The notes below the pieces were generated by a model that worked only from the letters and a program-made list of their open reading frames with translations, did no database searches and had not been told where the DNA came from. This document shows positions 16,541 through 26,206 of a stretch of 40,692 nucleotides of DNA, piece by piece; position 1 is the stretch's first letter; the number at the start of each line of letters is the position of its first letter. Source of the stretch: Endozoicomonas acroporae (GTDB lineage: Bacteria > Pseudomonadota > Gammaproteobacteria > Pseudomonadales > Endozoicomonadaceae). The stretch lies in contig NZ_PJPV01000160.1 in NCBI RefSeq assembly GCF_002864045.1, positions 1-40,692 on the forward strand, read 5' to 3'. Made by a program: the position numbers and the translations under genes.

Positions 16541-18892
16541 ATGCTTGTATCCACTGCTACCCATCAAAATAGACGACTTATTGATTATAAAAAAGCCCCG
16601 AAAAACCGCCAGTACAAAAGAAAACAGCAACAGGAAAACAACAATCCCTCGAAAAAGGTCAAACTGGATACTGCCCGGATAAATCATCAGGGACATGTTA
16701 AACAGACCGGGGTAAAAAAGAAACTACCGGAATACCAGGTGGCTATGGCAAAAAGTCAGCCTGTTCAGCAAAACTCTCAGATAAGTAAACTGCAGATTGA
16801 TTCAAAGCAGAGCACTGAAAGTCATTCAATTCCCACAATACTGAATAGAGTACTGGATGATATTCGTAAAATGGATATTGAGTACGCTATAGGTCCTGAT
16901 AAATCCGCTCAAATGCCAAAGCATAAGAGATTATCCATTCACGGAAATTTCACCTGTGTTGAAAAGATTTATCAACACTTACTGGTACCAAAGATTCATC
17001 ACTTGATACAGGAATTTTCCCCAATTAATGACTTAAAACAACGGCAGACAAAATACGCCATGCAAATAGCAGAGTTAGTCAAAACCTACAAAGTAGCCCA
17101 ATGTGATGAGATGACTCATTTAATGGCTTCCTATTGCCTGGAAAATCCGACCATCAGCCTGTTCAAAATGGTTATCAACTTTTTTTTTGCAAGAACCGGG
17201 TCAAAGAAAGGAAAGCTGGATAGATCCACCACTCATGTCTGTTTGATGGTATGCCCAAAACTTTCAGGTGATAGTGTGCAGATGCAAAGCCAATGGTATG
17301 AAGCGGGATACAAACATGCCTATAGTGATCTGCATTGTGCTGACGGGAGCTACCATCAGCCGTCCTATATGGCTACTTCTGATCTTTACATTGCGGATCC
17401 GTGTCAGCATGAATATTGGCCAGGAAGCCAGTGGCAGAAATTTATCAGCAGTATTGCCGATCAATATCTCACACCAACGGGTAAAGATTTTAAGAAAATA
17501 AAGGTACAAATAACGCGTTATCACTCGGAAACTGCCGTTAACGAGCTACCGGCCGCCGATATACAGACAGTACCAGTTAACAGGGCTACCACAGACTATT
17601 CAGCCATGCCCGCCTATTTTTATCTTGAAGAGTTCGCAAACAAATTAAAGAAAAAAGTTCAGGGAGAAAGACAACGGGCTATTGAGATCACCAAGCAAAG
17701 ACTGGTAAGAAATCGTGTAAAGATCCCGGCTTTCGACACCGTAAAATCAAAACACAGAAAAAAATGGTCAACAAATTTAATACGTGTTCTGGCCTGGAAA
17801 ATGAACCTTAATGTTAACGTTCTGTGCCGTGAAGATCTGGCTATTATAAATCCAAAATCAGAGGACTATTATCAATATATAATTGACTTTTTAGGTCAAT
17901 CAATAATCGAATCTTCAAAACATGTTAGCAATATGACCAACAGCTTTAACAAGTATGGATTTCCATTTCCTGAACCATGCAGTCGATGTTTTTTACCATC
18001 AAAAAAGTGGCTGCCGGGCCATATCAGGCATCTGCTTAGAGTAGCCAAACCTGAACGATCATTTTCGGACGGCGAACTGATTAAAGTATTGAGAGTACTG
18101 AATCCTGTGGAACTACAAGATACCTATTTACGTTATTTACATGAGTATTTGCAAAATAAGCTGGTTGACAACCAGGGGCCCCGAATACTGGAAAATGCCC
18201 TGAGCAGCATTAAAGATGGGCCCCACCCCATCCCCCTCCCTGCCATTGCAGGATTCACCAGCTGGAATATATTGACTTTACGAAAACTGGCTGATTTATG
18301 TGTAGAAAAGTTTGGCGGCATCTGGGCAAAAACGGTTACTGCCTACCCTTCTGTTAGCAAAAGAGAAGTGATACCAACCTCACCCGATGAGTTTTCCGCC
18401 TGGTTTCTCAATAAACTTACCAATAATCAATTTCATTTCAGTAATTTCGATGGCAAGCTAAAGACTGCAAACCGGATTGTTCATATCACCCCGATAGAAG
18501 GTATCACATTTAACCCCGTACCAAAGAAGGCTGACTGGATATTGTACTATGTCTATCAATACGGTTTTGACAAAAAAGAGATTTTCCATCAGACCTCTTC
18601 GACAACACTCTATCAAATGCTGAAACGCATTACCTCACGGGAAAAGCACTCAGAATTATACGATAGATTATTGTATCTCAGCTCAACATGGAGTGACCTC
18701 AAAGCCAGCAGTTATTTGACAACCTTGAGAGCACATAACATCAAACTGCCCGATGATTTAATGTATTGTACAGCCAAAAGCAGGATGATTAAGATGCATG
18801 CAAGGGCGGAAAAACTGAAGGCATCAGGCTGGCTGGCAGCGGATATAGACCTGTCACAGCATAAAACATCAAAACATAAACACGTTTTCTAA
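16541..18892 (+). CDS. Putative papain-like cysteine protease with NLS-like motif, paralogue 1
   Basis: A 783-residue protein from ATG 16541. An upstream in-frame ATG at 16502 would add 13 residues, but the other three copies start at MLVSTATHQN or its equivalent, with AAGAGG about 12 nt upstream, so 16541 is preferred. Residues 26-43 (KRKQQQENNNPSKKVKLD) form a bipartite, Myc-type nuclear-localisation pattern. Conserved motifs are AQCDEMTHLMA (Cys 188), TTHVCLMV (His 232) and YIADPCQHEYWPG (Asp 286), an ordered C-H-D set as in papain/transglutaminase-fold effectors of the GNCGE...HxFV...DPW kind. Residues about 375-780 form a conserved C-terminal domain with no family I know, rich in aromatic and basic residues. 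No signal peptide or membrane helix. First of four tandem copies; function inferred. Confidence 0.7.
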   Translation: MLVSTATHQNRRLIDYKKAPKNRQYKRKQQQENNNPSKKVKLDTARINHQGHVKQTGVKKKLPEYQVAMAKSQPVQQNSQISKLQIDSKQSTESHSIPTILNRVLDDIRKMDIEYAIGPDKSAQMPKHKRLSIHGNFTCVEKIYQHLLVPKIHHLIQEFSPINDLKQRQTKYAMQIAELVKTYKVAQCDEMTHLMASYCLENPTISLFKMVINFFFARTGSKKGKLDRSTTHVCLMVCPKLSGDSVQMQSQWYEAGYKHAYSDLHCADGSYHQPSYMATSDLYIADPCQHEYWPGSQWQKFISSIADQYLTPTGKDFKKIKVQITRYHSETAVNELPAADIQTVPVNRATTDYSAMPAYFYLEEFANKLKKKVQGERQRAIEITKQRLVRNRVKIPAFDTVKSKHRKKWSTNLIRVLAWKMNLNVNVLCREDLAIINPKSEDYYQYIIDFLGQSIIESSKHVSNMTNSFNKYGFPFPEPCSRCFLPSKKWLPGHIRHLLRVAKPERSFSDGELIKVLRVLNPVELQDTYLRYLHEYLQNKLVDNQGPRILENALSSIKDGPHPIPLPAIAGFTSWNILTLRKLADLCVEKFGGIWAKTVTAYPSVSKREVIPTSPDEFSAWFLNKLTNNQFHFSNFDGKLKTANRIVHITPIEGITFNPVPKKADWILYYVYQYGFDKKEIFHQTSSTTLYQMLKRITSREKHSELYDRLLYLSSTWSDLKASSYLTTLRAHNIKLPDDLMYCTAKSRMIKMHARAEKLKASGWLAADIDLSQHKTSKHKHVF

Positions 18893-18942
18893 CGGCTTGA
18901 GACATCATAACAATCACTGCCATTAAGAGGTTAAATCATAAT

Positions 18943-21273
18943 ATGCTTGTATCCACTGCTACCCACCAAAACACACAGCTTATGGATTATCAAAAGCTCC
19001 AAAAAAACCGTCAAAAGAAAAGAAAACAGCAACAGGATAACAACAATTCCTCAAAAAAGATCAGATTGGAAACCACCCGGATCAATCATCAGGGGCGTGT
19101 TAAACAGACGAGAGATCAAAAGAAACTACCGAAATACCAGGTTGCTATGGCAAAAGGTCAGCCTATTCACCAGAACTCTCAGAAAAGTAAACTGCAAGTT
19201 GATTCAAAGCAGAGCGCTGAAAGTCATTCAATTCCCACAATACTGAATAGTGTACTGGACGATATTCGAAAAATGGATATTGAGTATGCCATAAGCTCTG
19301 ATAAATCCGCTCAAATGCCAGAGCATAAAAGATTATCCATTCACGGCAATTTTACCTGTGTTGGAATGATTTATGAGCATTTACTGGTACCGAAGATTCA
19401 TCATTTGATACAAGAACTCTCTCCTGTTAATGACTTGAAACAACAGCAGACCAAATACGCCAGGCACATAGCAGAGTTAGTCAAAACCTACAAAGTAGCC
19501 CAATGTGATGAGATGACTCATTTAATGGCTTCCTGCTGCCTGGAAAATCCGGACATCAGCCTGTTCAAAATGGTTGTCAGCTTTTTTAGTGCGAGAGGCA
19601 TAGCAAAGAAAGGAAGGATGAAAAGATCCACCACGCATGTATGTTTGATGGTATGCCCAAGTCTTTCAGGTGATAGTGTGCAGAGGCAAAGCCAATGGTA
19701 TGAAGCTGAACACAAACATGCTCATAGTGATCTGCGTTGTGCTGACGGGAGCTATCATCAGCCATCCTATATGGCTACTTCCGATATTTACATTGCTGAT
19801 CCATGTCAGCATGAATTTTGGCCAGGAACGCAGTGGCAGCAATTTATCAGCAATATTGCCGATCAATATCTCACACCAACAGGTAAAGATTTTAAGAAAA
19901 TAAAGGTACAAATAACGCCCTATCATTCGGAAACTGCCGTTATGGAGCTACCGGCCGAAGAAATACAGACAGCACCAGTTAGCAGTGATACCACAGACTA
20001 TTCAGCCATACAGGCCTATTCTTATCTTGAAGAATTTGTAAAGAAACCAATCAATAAACCACGGGCTGCTGATATCACCAAGCAAAGACTGGTAAGAAAT
20101 AGTGTAAAGATCCCTTCATTTGAGACCGTAAAATCATCACACAGGAAAAAATGGTCAACAAATTTGATACGAGTTCTGGCCTGGAAAATGAACCTTGATG
20201 TTAAAGTTCTGCACCGTACGGATTTAGCCATCATTAATCCAAAATCAGAGGACTACTATCAATATATGATTGATTTTTTAGGTAAATCAACCATTGAATC
20301 ATCAATGGATGTTATCAAAATGACCAAAAGCTTTAACAAGCATGGGTTTCCATTTCCTGAACCATGCAGTCGATATTTTTTACCATCGGAGGAGTGGCTG
20401 CCGGGCCATATCAGGCATTTGATTAGGCTAGCCAAACCTGAACGATCATTTTCGGACTACCAACTGATTAAAGTATTGAAAGTACTGAATCCTGTGGAAC
20501 TACAAGATACCTATTTACGCTATCTACATGAGTATTTGCAGAATAAGCTGGTTAAAAACCAGGGCCCCCGGGTACTGGAAAATGCCATCGGCTACATTAG
20601 ACGGGGAAACATCCCTCCCCCTGCCATTGCAGGAATTACCAGCTGGAATATATTGACATTACGAAAACTGGCTGATTTATGTGTGAAAAAGTTTGGCGGC
20701 ATCTCCGCAAAAACGGTTGTTCCCGATCCTTCTGCTGGCAAAAAAGAAGTTATACCAACCTCACCCGATAAGTTTGCCGACTGGTTTCTCAACAAACTTA
20801 CTAACTGCCAATTTAATTTCAATAGATTCAATGGCGGCCTAAAGACTGCAAACCGGATTGTTCATATCACCCCGATAGAAGGTATCACATTTGATCCCGT
20901 ACCGCAGAAGGCAGACTGGATGTTGTACTATGTCTATCAGTACGGCTTTGACAAAAAAGAAATTTACCACCAGACCTCTTCAACAACACTCTATCAATTG
21001 TTGAAACGCATTACCTCACCAGAAAAGCACACAGAATTATACGATAGATTACTGTATCTCAGTTCAACATGTAGTGGTCTTCAAACTCACCATTATTTGA
21101 GAAAATTGAAAGAACACAACATCAAACTACCCGATGATTTAATGAATTACACAGTCAAGGGCCGGATGATTGAGATGCAGGCCAGAGCGGAAAAACTGAA
21201 GGAATCTGGCTGGCTGACAGCGAATATAGACCTGTCGTACCATAAAACATCAAAACATAAAAAAGTTTTCTAA
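18943..21273 (+). CDS. Putative papain-like cysteine protease with NLS-like motif, paralogue 2
   Basis: A 776-residue tandem paralogue. It keeps the bipartite basic motif (KKRKQQQDNNNSSKKIRL, about 25-42) and the candidate catalytic residues Cys 188 (VAQCDEM), His 232 (TTHVCLMV) and Asp 286 (IADPCQHEFWPG). The region 208-230 (VVSFFSARGIAKKGRMKRS) differs from copies 1 and 3, which share FFFARTGSKKGKL. Its C-terminal third matches copy 1 most closely (HITPIEG, VYQYGF, QTSSTTLYQ), while its N-terminus resembles copy 3 (QTRDQKKLP, GQPIHQ). The 50 bp gap after copy 1 contains the conserved leader CTGCCATTAAGAGGTTAAAT. Likely co-transcribed with copy 1, since no terminator is visible between them. 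Confidence 0.7.
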   Translation: MLVSTATHQNTQLMDYQKLQKNRQKKRKQQQDNNNSSKKIRLETTRINHQGRVKQTRDQKKLPKYQVAMAKGQPIHQNSQKSKLQVDSKQSAESHSIPTILNSVLDDIRKMDIEYAISSDKSAQMPEHKRLSIHGNFTCVGMIYEHLLVPKIHHLIQELSPVNDLKQQQTKYARHIAELVKTYKVAQCDEMTHLMASCCLENPDISLFKMVVSFFSARGIAKKGRMKRSTTHVCLMVCPSLSGDSVQRQSQWYEAEHKHAHSDLRCADGSYHQPSYMATSDIYIADPCQHEFWPGTQWQQFISNIADQYLTPTGKDFKKIKVQITPYHSETAVMELPAEEIQTAPVSSDTTDYSAIQAYSYLEEFVKKPINKPRAADITKQRLVRNSVKIPSFETVKSSHRKKWSTNLIRVLAWKMNLDVKVLHRTDLAIINPKSEDYYQYMIDFLGKSTIESSMDVIKMTKSFNKHGFPFPEPCSRYFLPSEEWLPGHIRHLIRLAKPERSFSDYQLIKVLKVLNPVELQDTYLRYLHEYLQNKLVKNQGPRVLENAIGYIRRGNIPPPAIAGITSWNILTLRKLADLCVKKFGGISAKTVVPDPSAGKKEVIPTSPDKFADWFLNKLTNCQFNFNRFNGGLKTANRIVHITPIEGITFDPVPQKADWMLYYVYQYGFDKKEIYHQTSSTTLYQLLKRITSPEKHTELYDRLLYLSSTCSGLQTHHYLRKLKEHNIKLPDDLMNYTVKGRMIEMQARAEKLKESGWLTANIDLSYHKTSKHKKVF

Positions 21274-21306
21274 CGCCTGGAGAAATCATAACAACCGCTG
21301 CCAATA

Positions 21307-21466
21307 AGTAGTTAACCAAATGAAATCGTATTTTCTGACTAAGTGGGCAGTCACTCTGCGGCGTTACAACTACGGTCACATAGCTACGGCTATGCTCCCT
21401 ACGTTGTGCCTTGCATAGTAACTGCCCACTTAGCCAGAAATATACGATTCCATTTGGATAACTACT
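21307..21466. repeat. Fold-back MITE-like element, copy 3 (type B), in a paralogous spacer
   Basis: A 160 bp copy starting AGTAGTTAACCAAATG and ending CATTTGGATAACTACT. It splits the conserved spacer between protease-like copies 2 and 3. The uninterrupted spacers read CTGCCATTAAGAGG (before copies 2 and 4). Here the text is CTGCCAATA, the element, then TAACAGG. The target TA is thus present once in the empty sites and twice around the element, showing TA duplication directly. Confidence 0.92.
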
Positions 21467-21485
21467 TAACAGGTTAAATCATAAT

Positions 21486-23861
21486 ATGCTTGTATCCACT
21501 GCTATCCATCAAAACACACGGCTTATGAATTATCAAAAGCCCCCAATAAACCGTCAAAATAAAAGGAAACAGCAACAGGATAACAACAATCCCTCGAAAA
21601 AGGTTAGGCTGGACACTACCCGAATTAATCATCAGGGGTGTGTTAAACAGACGAGAGATCAAAAGAAACTACCGGAATACCAGGTTGCTATGGCAAAAGG
21701 TCAGCCTATTCACCAACACTCTCAGAAAAGCAAACTGCAAGTTGATTCAAGGCAGGGCGCTGAAAGTCATTCAATCCCCACAATACTGAGTAAAGTACTG
21801 GAAGATATTCGTAAAATGGATATTGAGTATGCCATAACCTCTGATAAATCCGCTCAAATGCCAGAGCATAAAAGATTATCCATTCACGGCAATTTTACCT
21901 ATGTTGATAAGATTTATAAGAATTTACTGGTACCAAAGATTCATCACTTAATACAGGAATCTTCCCCTATTAATGACTTAAAACAACGGCAGACCGAATA
22001 CGCCCTGAAAATAGCAGAGTTAGTCAAAACCTACAAAGTGGCCCAATGTGATGAGATGACTCATTTAATGGCTTCCTGCTGCCTGGATAACCCGGCCATC
22101 AGCCTGTTCAAAATGGTGATCAACTTTTTTTTTGCGAGAACCGGATCAAAGAAAGGAAAGCTGGGTAGACCCACCACTCATGTATGTTTGATGGCATGCC
22201 CAAGGCTTTCAGGTGATAGTGTGCAGATGCAAAGCCAATGCTACGAAGCTAAACACAAATATGCTCATAGTGATCTGCATTGTGCTGACGGGAGCTATCA
22301 TCAACCAACCTATATGACTACTTCCGAGATTTACATTGCTGATCCGTGTCAGCACGAATTTTGGCCGGGAAGCCAGTGGCAGCAATTTATCAGCAATATT
22401 GCCGATCAATATCTCACAGCAACAGATAAAGATTTTAAGAAAATAACCGTACAAATAACACCATATCATTCGGGAACTACGGCTAATGAGCTAACGGCTG
22501 CAAAGGTACAGGCGGCAGTACCCGTTAACAGTGATTCTACCGACTATTCAGCCATGCCTGCCTATTTTTATCTTGCGGAGTTCGCAGCCAATACAGCGAA
22601 AAAAGCTGAGAAACTAAAACGACGGGCTGCTTTGGTCACTAAGGAAAGACTGGTAAGAAATGGTGTGAAAATCCCTTCATTTAACACCGTAAAATCAAAG
22701 CACAGGCAAAAATGGTCAACAAACTTAGTACGAGTTCTGACCTGGAAAATGAACCTTGATGTTAAAGTTCTGCACCGTAGGGATTTAGCCATCATTAATC
22801 CAAAATCAGAGGACTACTATCAATGCATGGTTGACTTTTTAGGTAAATCAACAATCGAATCACCACAACATGTTATCAATATGGTCAAGAGCTTTAACAA
22901 ATATGGATTTCCATTTCCGGAACCATGCAGTCGATATTTTTTCCCATCCAAGGAGTGGCTGCCAGGCCATATCAGGCATCTGGTCAGAGTAGCCAAACCT
23001 GAACAATCATTTTCGGACTGTGAACTGATTAAAATATTGAGAGTACTGAACCCTGTAGAACTACAAGATACCTATTTACACTATCTACATGAGTATTTGC
23101 AAAATAGGCTGGTTAAAAATCAGGGGCCCCGAATACTGCAAAATGCCATCAGCACCATTAGACAGGGGAACATCCCCCTCCCTGCCATTGAAGGAATCAC
23201 CAACTGGAATATATTGACATTACGAAAACTGGCTGATTTATGTGTAAAAAAGTTTGGCGGAATCTCCCCGGAAACGGTTGCACCCTATCCTTCTGTTGGT
23301 AAAAAAGACGTGATACCAACCTCACCCGATGAGTTTGCCGATTGGTTTATCAACAAACTTACCAAATATCAATTTAATTTCATTAATTTCGATAGCACGC
23401 TAAAGGCTGCAAACCGGATTGTTAACATCAGTCCAATAGAAGGTATCACATTTAACCCCGTACCACAGAAGGCAGACTGGATGTTGTACTATGTCTATCA
23501 TTACGGCTTTGACAAAAAAGAGATTTACCATCAGGCTCCTACACACACAATCACTCAAATGCTGAAACGCATTACCTCCCGGAAAAAGCATTCAGAATTA
23601 TACGATAAATTATTGTATGTCAGCTCAACAGCTTCTGGCCTTCGATCTCTCAGTATTATCAGGAGCCTGAAAAAACACAACATCAAACTACCCGATGATT
23701 TAATGGATTATTCAGTCAAAGATCAGGTGACTGAGATGCATGCAAGAGCAAAAAAACTGCAGGAATCTGGCTGGCTGGCAGCCGATATAGACTTATCGCA
23801 TCATAGAATATCAAGACATAAAAAAAGGATCGGGAGCAAGTTTATGAAATATCCGGGTTAA
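21486..23861 (+). CDS. Putative papain-like cysteine protease with NLS-like motif, paralogue 3
   Basis: A 791-residue tandem paralogue; NLS-like KRKQQQDNNNPSKKVRLD (26-43); candidate triad Cys 188, His 232, Asp 286 conserved. Residues about 320-395 are a variable linker with indels relative to the other copies (here Ala/Lys-rich, NTAKKAEKLKRRAA). The C-terminal third is closest to copy 4 (NISPIEG, VYHYGF, RKKHSELYDKLLYV). The extreme C-terminus is extended by RIGSKFMKYPG relative to the sisters, which end near KHKK. The gene is preceded by the 160 bp fold-back element, so its transcription may depend on read-through of that hairpin or on a promoter in the remaining 20 bp. Function as for copy 1 (inferred). 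Confidence 0.7.
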   Translation: MLVSTAIHQNTRLMNYQKPPINRQNKRKQQQDNNNPSKKVRLDTTRINHQGCVKQTRDQKKLPEYQVAMAKGQPIHQHSQKSKLQVDSRQGAESHSIPTILSKVLEDIRKMDIEYAITSDKSAQMPEHKRLSIHGNFTYVDKIYKNLLVPKIHHLIQESSPINDLKQRQTEYALKIAELVKTYKVAQCDEMTHLMASCCLDNPAISLFKMVINFFFARTGSKKGKLGRPTTHVCLMACPRLSGDSVQMQSQCYEAKHKYAHSDLHCADGSYHQPTYMTTSEIYIADPCQHEFWPGSQWQQFISNIADQYLTATDKDFKKITVQITPYHSGTTANELTAAKVQAAVPVNSDSTDYSAMPAYFYLAEFAANTAKKAEKLKRRAALVTKERLVRNGVKIPSFNTVKSKHRQKWSTNLVRVLTWKMNLDVKVLHRRDLAIINPKSEDYYQCMVDFLGKSTIESPQHVINMVKSFNKYGFPFPEPCSRYFFPSKEWLPGHIRHLVRVAKPEQSFSDCELIKILRVLNPVELQDTYLHYLHEYLQNRLVKNQGPRILQNAISTIRQGNIPLPAIEGITNWNILTLRKLADLCVKKFGGISPETVAPYPSVGKKDVIPTSPDEFADWFINKLTKYQFNFINFDSTLKAANRIVNISPIEGITFNPVPQKADWMLYYVYHYGFDKKEIYHQAPTHTITQMLKRITSRKKHSELYDKLLYVSSTASGLRSLSIIRSLKKHNIKLPDDLMDYSVKDQVTEMHARAKKLQESGWLAADIDLSHHRISRHKKRIGSKFMKYPG

Positions 23862-23902
23862 GAGATCACAACAATCGCTGCCATTAAGAGGTTAAATCAC
23901 AT

Positions 23903-26206
23903 ATGATTGTACCCACTGCTACCCATTACAAAACACGGATTATTGATTATCAAAAGCCCCCTGAAAACCGTAAAAACAAAAGAAAACAGCAACAGGATAA
24001 CAACAATCCATCGAAAAAAGTCAGGCTGGACGTAAACCACCAGGGGGGTGCCACACAAACGGGAGTAAAAAAGAAACTCCGGGAATACCAGGTTGCTAAA
24101 GCAAAAAGCCAGCCTGCTCACCAAAACTCTCAGAAACGTAAACTACGGATTGACAAAAATCAGAGCACTGAAAGTCATTCAATTCCCACAATACTGAGTA
24201 AAGTACTGGACGATATTCGTAAAATGGATATTGAGTACGCCATAAGCTCTGATAAATCCGCTCAAATGCCAGAGCATAAAAGGTTATCCATTCACGGCAA
24301 TTTCACCTGTGTTGAAAAAATTTATAAGTATTTACTGGTACCAAAGATTCATCACTTGATACGAGAACTTGCTCATGTTACTGATTTGCAACAACAGCAG
24401 ACCAAATACGCCATGCAAATAGCAGAACTAGTCAAAACCTACAAAGTAGCCCAATGTGATGAGTTGACCCATTTAATGGCTTCCTGCTGCCTGAAAAACC
24501 CATCCATCAGCCTGTTCAAAATGGTTATCAGCTTTTTTTTTGTCAGAAACGGAGCAAAAAAAGGCGTTGTGGAAGGAACCACCACTCATGTATGTTTGAT
24601 GGTATGCCCACGTCTTTCTGGTGAAAGTGTGCAGACACAAAGCCAATGGTATGAAGCTAAACACCGATCTATTCGTAGTGATCTGCATTGTGCAGACGGG
24701 AGCTATCATCAGCCATCCTATATGGCTGCTTCCGATATTTACATTGCTGATCCGTGTCAGCATGCATATTGGCCAGGAAACCAGTGGCAACAATTTATCA
24801 GCAATATTGCCGATCAATATCTATCACCAACGGGTAAAGATTTTAAGAGAATAAAGGTACAAATAACGCCCTATCATTCAGAAACTGCCGTTAAGGTTCT
24901 ACCGGCCGTAGATATACAGGCAGTACCAGTTAACAGGGATACCACAGACTATTCAGCCATACCGGCCTATTTTTATCTTGCAGAGTTCGTAAATAAACAA
25001 CAGGCTACTGAGATCACCAGGCAAAAACTGATAATAAATAAAGTAAAGATCCCTTCATTCAACACCGTAAAATCAGCATACAGGAAAGCATGGTCAATAC
25101 GTTTAATACGAGTTATGGCCTGGAAAATGAAACTTGATAGTAAAGTTCTGTACCGTCAGGATTTAGCCATCATTAATCCAAAATCAGAGGACTACTATCA
25201 ATATATGATTGACTTGTTAGCTAAATCAACAGTCGAATCATCAAATCATGTTGCCAATATGACCGACAGCTTTAACCTCCATGATTTTCCATTTCCTGAA
25301 CCATGCAGTCGATATTTTTTACCATCAGAAAAGTGGCTGCCAGGCCATATCAGGCATCTGCTCAAAGTAGCCAAACCTGAACGACCATTGCCGGACTGGG
25401 AATGCATTAAAATATTGAGAGTTCTGAATCCTGTGGAATCACAAGATACCTATTTACGCTATCTACATGAGTATTTGCAAAATAGGCTGGTTAAAAACCA
25501 GGGGCCCCGAATACTGCAAAATGCCTTCAGCACCATTAAAAAGGCTAACATCCCCCTCCCTGCCATTAACGGAATCACCCGCTGGAATATATTTACATTA
25601 CGAAAACTGGCTGATTTATGTGTCGAAAAGTTTGGCGGCATCTCCGTAAAAATGATTACTCCCTGTACTTCCGTTGACAAAAAAGAAATTATACCAACCT
25701 CACCCAGGGAGTTTGCCACCTGGTTTCTCCATAGACTTACCAGATATCAATTTCATTTCAGTAATTTCGATGGCAGGCTAAAGCGTGAAAACCGGATTGT
25801 TAACATCAGTCCAATAGAAGGTATCACATTTAACCCCGTACCACAGAAGGCAGACTGGATGCTGTACTATGTCTATCATTACGGCTTTGACAAAAAAGAG
25901 ATTTACAATCAGGCATCGACAAGAACAATCTATCAAATGCTGAAACGCATTACCTCCCGGAAAAAGCATTCAGAATTATACGATAAATTATTGTATGTCT
26001 GCTCAACAGGTTTTAGTCTTCAATCGCTCACTGCTATCAGGAGACTGAAAGAACACAACTTTAAAATACCCGATGATTTAATGGATTACACAGTCAAAGA
26101 GCAGGTGACTGAGATGCATGCAAGAGCGAAAAAACTGAAGGAATCTGGCTGGCTGGCAGCGGATATAGACCTGTCGCACCATAAAAAATCAAAACATAAA
26201 AAATAA
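23903..26206 (+). CDS. Putative papain-like cysteine protease with NLS-like motif, paralogue 4
   Basis: A 767-residue tandem paralogue, the shortest. A small deletion after the NLS-like motif (KRKQQQDNNNPSKKVRLD, 26-43) shifts the candidate triad to Cys 185 (VAQCDELTH), His 229 (THVCLMV) and Asp 283 (IADPCQHAYWPG). All three are retained, so none of the four copies has lost the proposed active site. The N-terminal region resembles copy 1 (QTGVKKKL, KSQP), the C-terminal third resembles copy 3. The spacer from copy 3 is 41 bp and retains CTGCCATTAAGAGGTTAAAT. No terminator is seen after the stop. The next gene is a conserved transporter 151 bp away. Confidence 0.7.
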   Translation: MIVPTATHYKTRIIDYQKPPENRKNKRKQQQDNNNPSKKVRLDVNHQGGATQTGVKKKLREYQVAKAKSQPAHQNSQKRKLRIDKNQSTESHSIPTILSKVLDDIRKMDIEYAISSDKSAQMPEHKRLSIHGNFTCVEKIYKYLLVPKIHHLIRELAHVTDLQQQQTKYAMQIAELVKTYKVAQCDELTHLMASCCLKNPSISLFKMVISFFFVRNGAKKGVVEGTTTHVCLMVCPRLSGESVQTQSQWYEAKHRSIRSDLHCADGSYHQPSYMAASDIYIADPCQHAYWPGNQWQQFISNIADQYLSPTGKDFKRIKVQITPYHSETAVKVLPAVDIQAVPVNRDTTDYSAIPAYFYLAEFVNKQQATEITRQKLIINKVKIPSFNTVKSAYRKAWSIRLIRVMAWKMKLDSKVLYRQDLAIINPKSEDYYQYMIDLLAKSTVESSNHVANMTDSFNLHDFPFPEPCSRYFLPSEKWLPGHIRHLLKVAKPERPLPDWECIKILRVLNPVESQDTYLRYLHEYLQNRLVKNQGPRILQNAFSTIKKANIPLPAINGITRWNIFTLRKLADLCVEKFGGISVKMITPCTSVDKKEIIPTSPREFATWFLHRLTRYQFHFSNFDGRLKRENRIVNISPIEGITFNPVPQKADWMLYYVYHYGFDKKEIYNQASTRTIYQMLKRITSRKKHSELYDKLLYVCSTGFSLQSLTAIRRLKEHNFKIPDDLMDYTVKEQVTEMHARAKKLKESGWLAADIDLSHHKKSKHKK

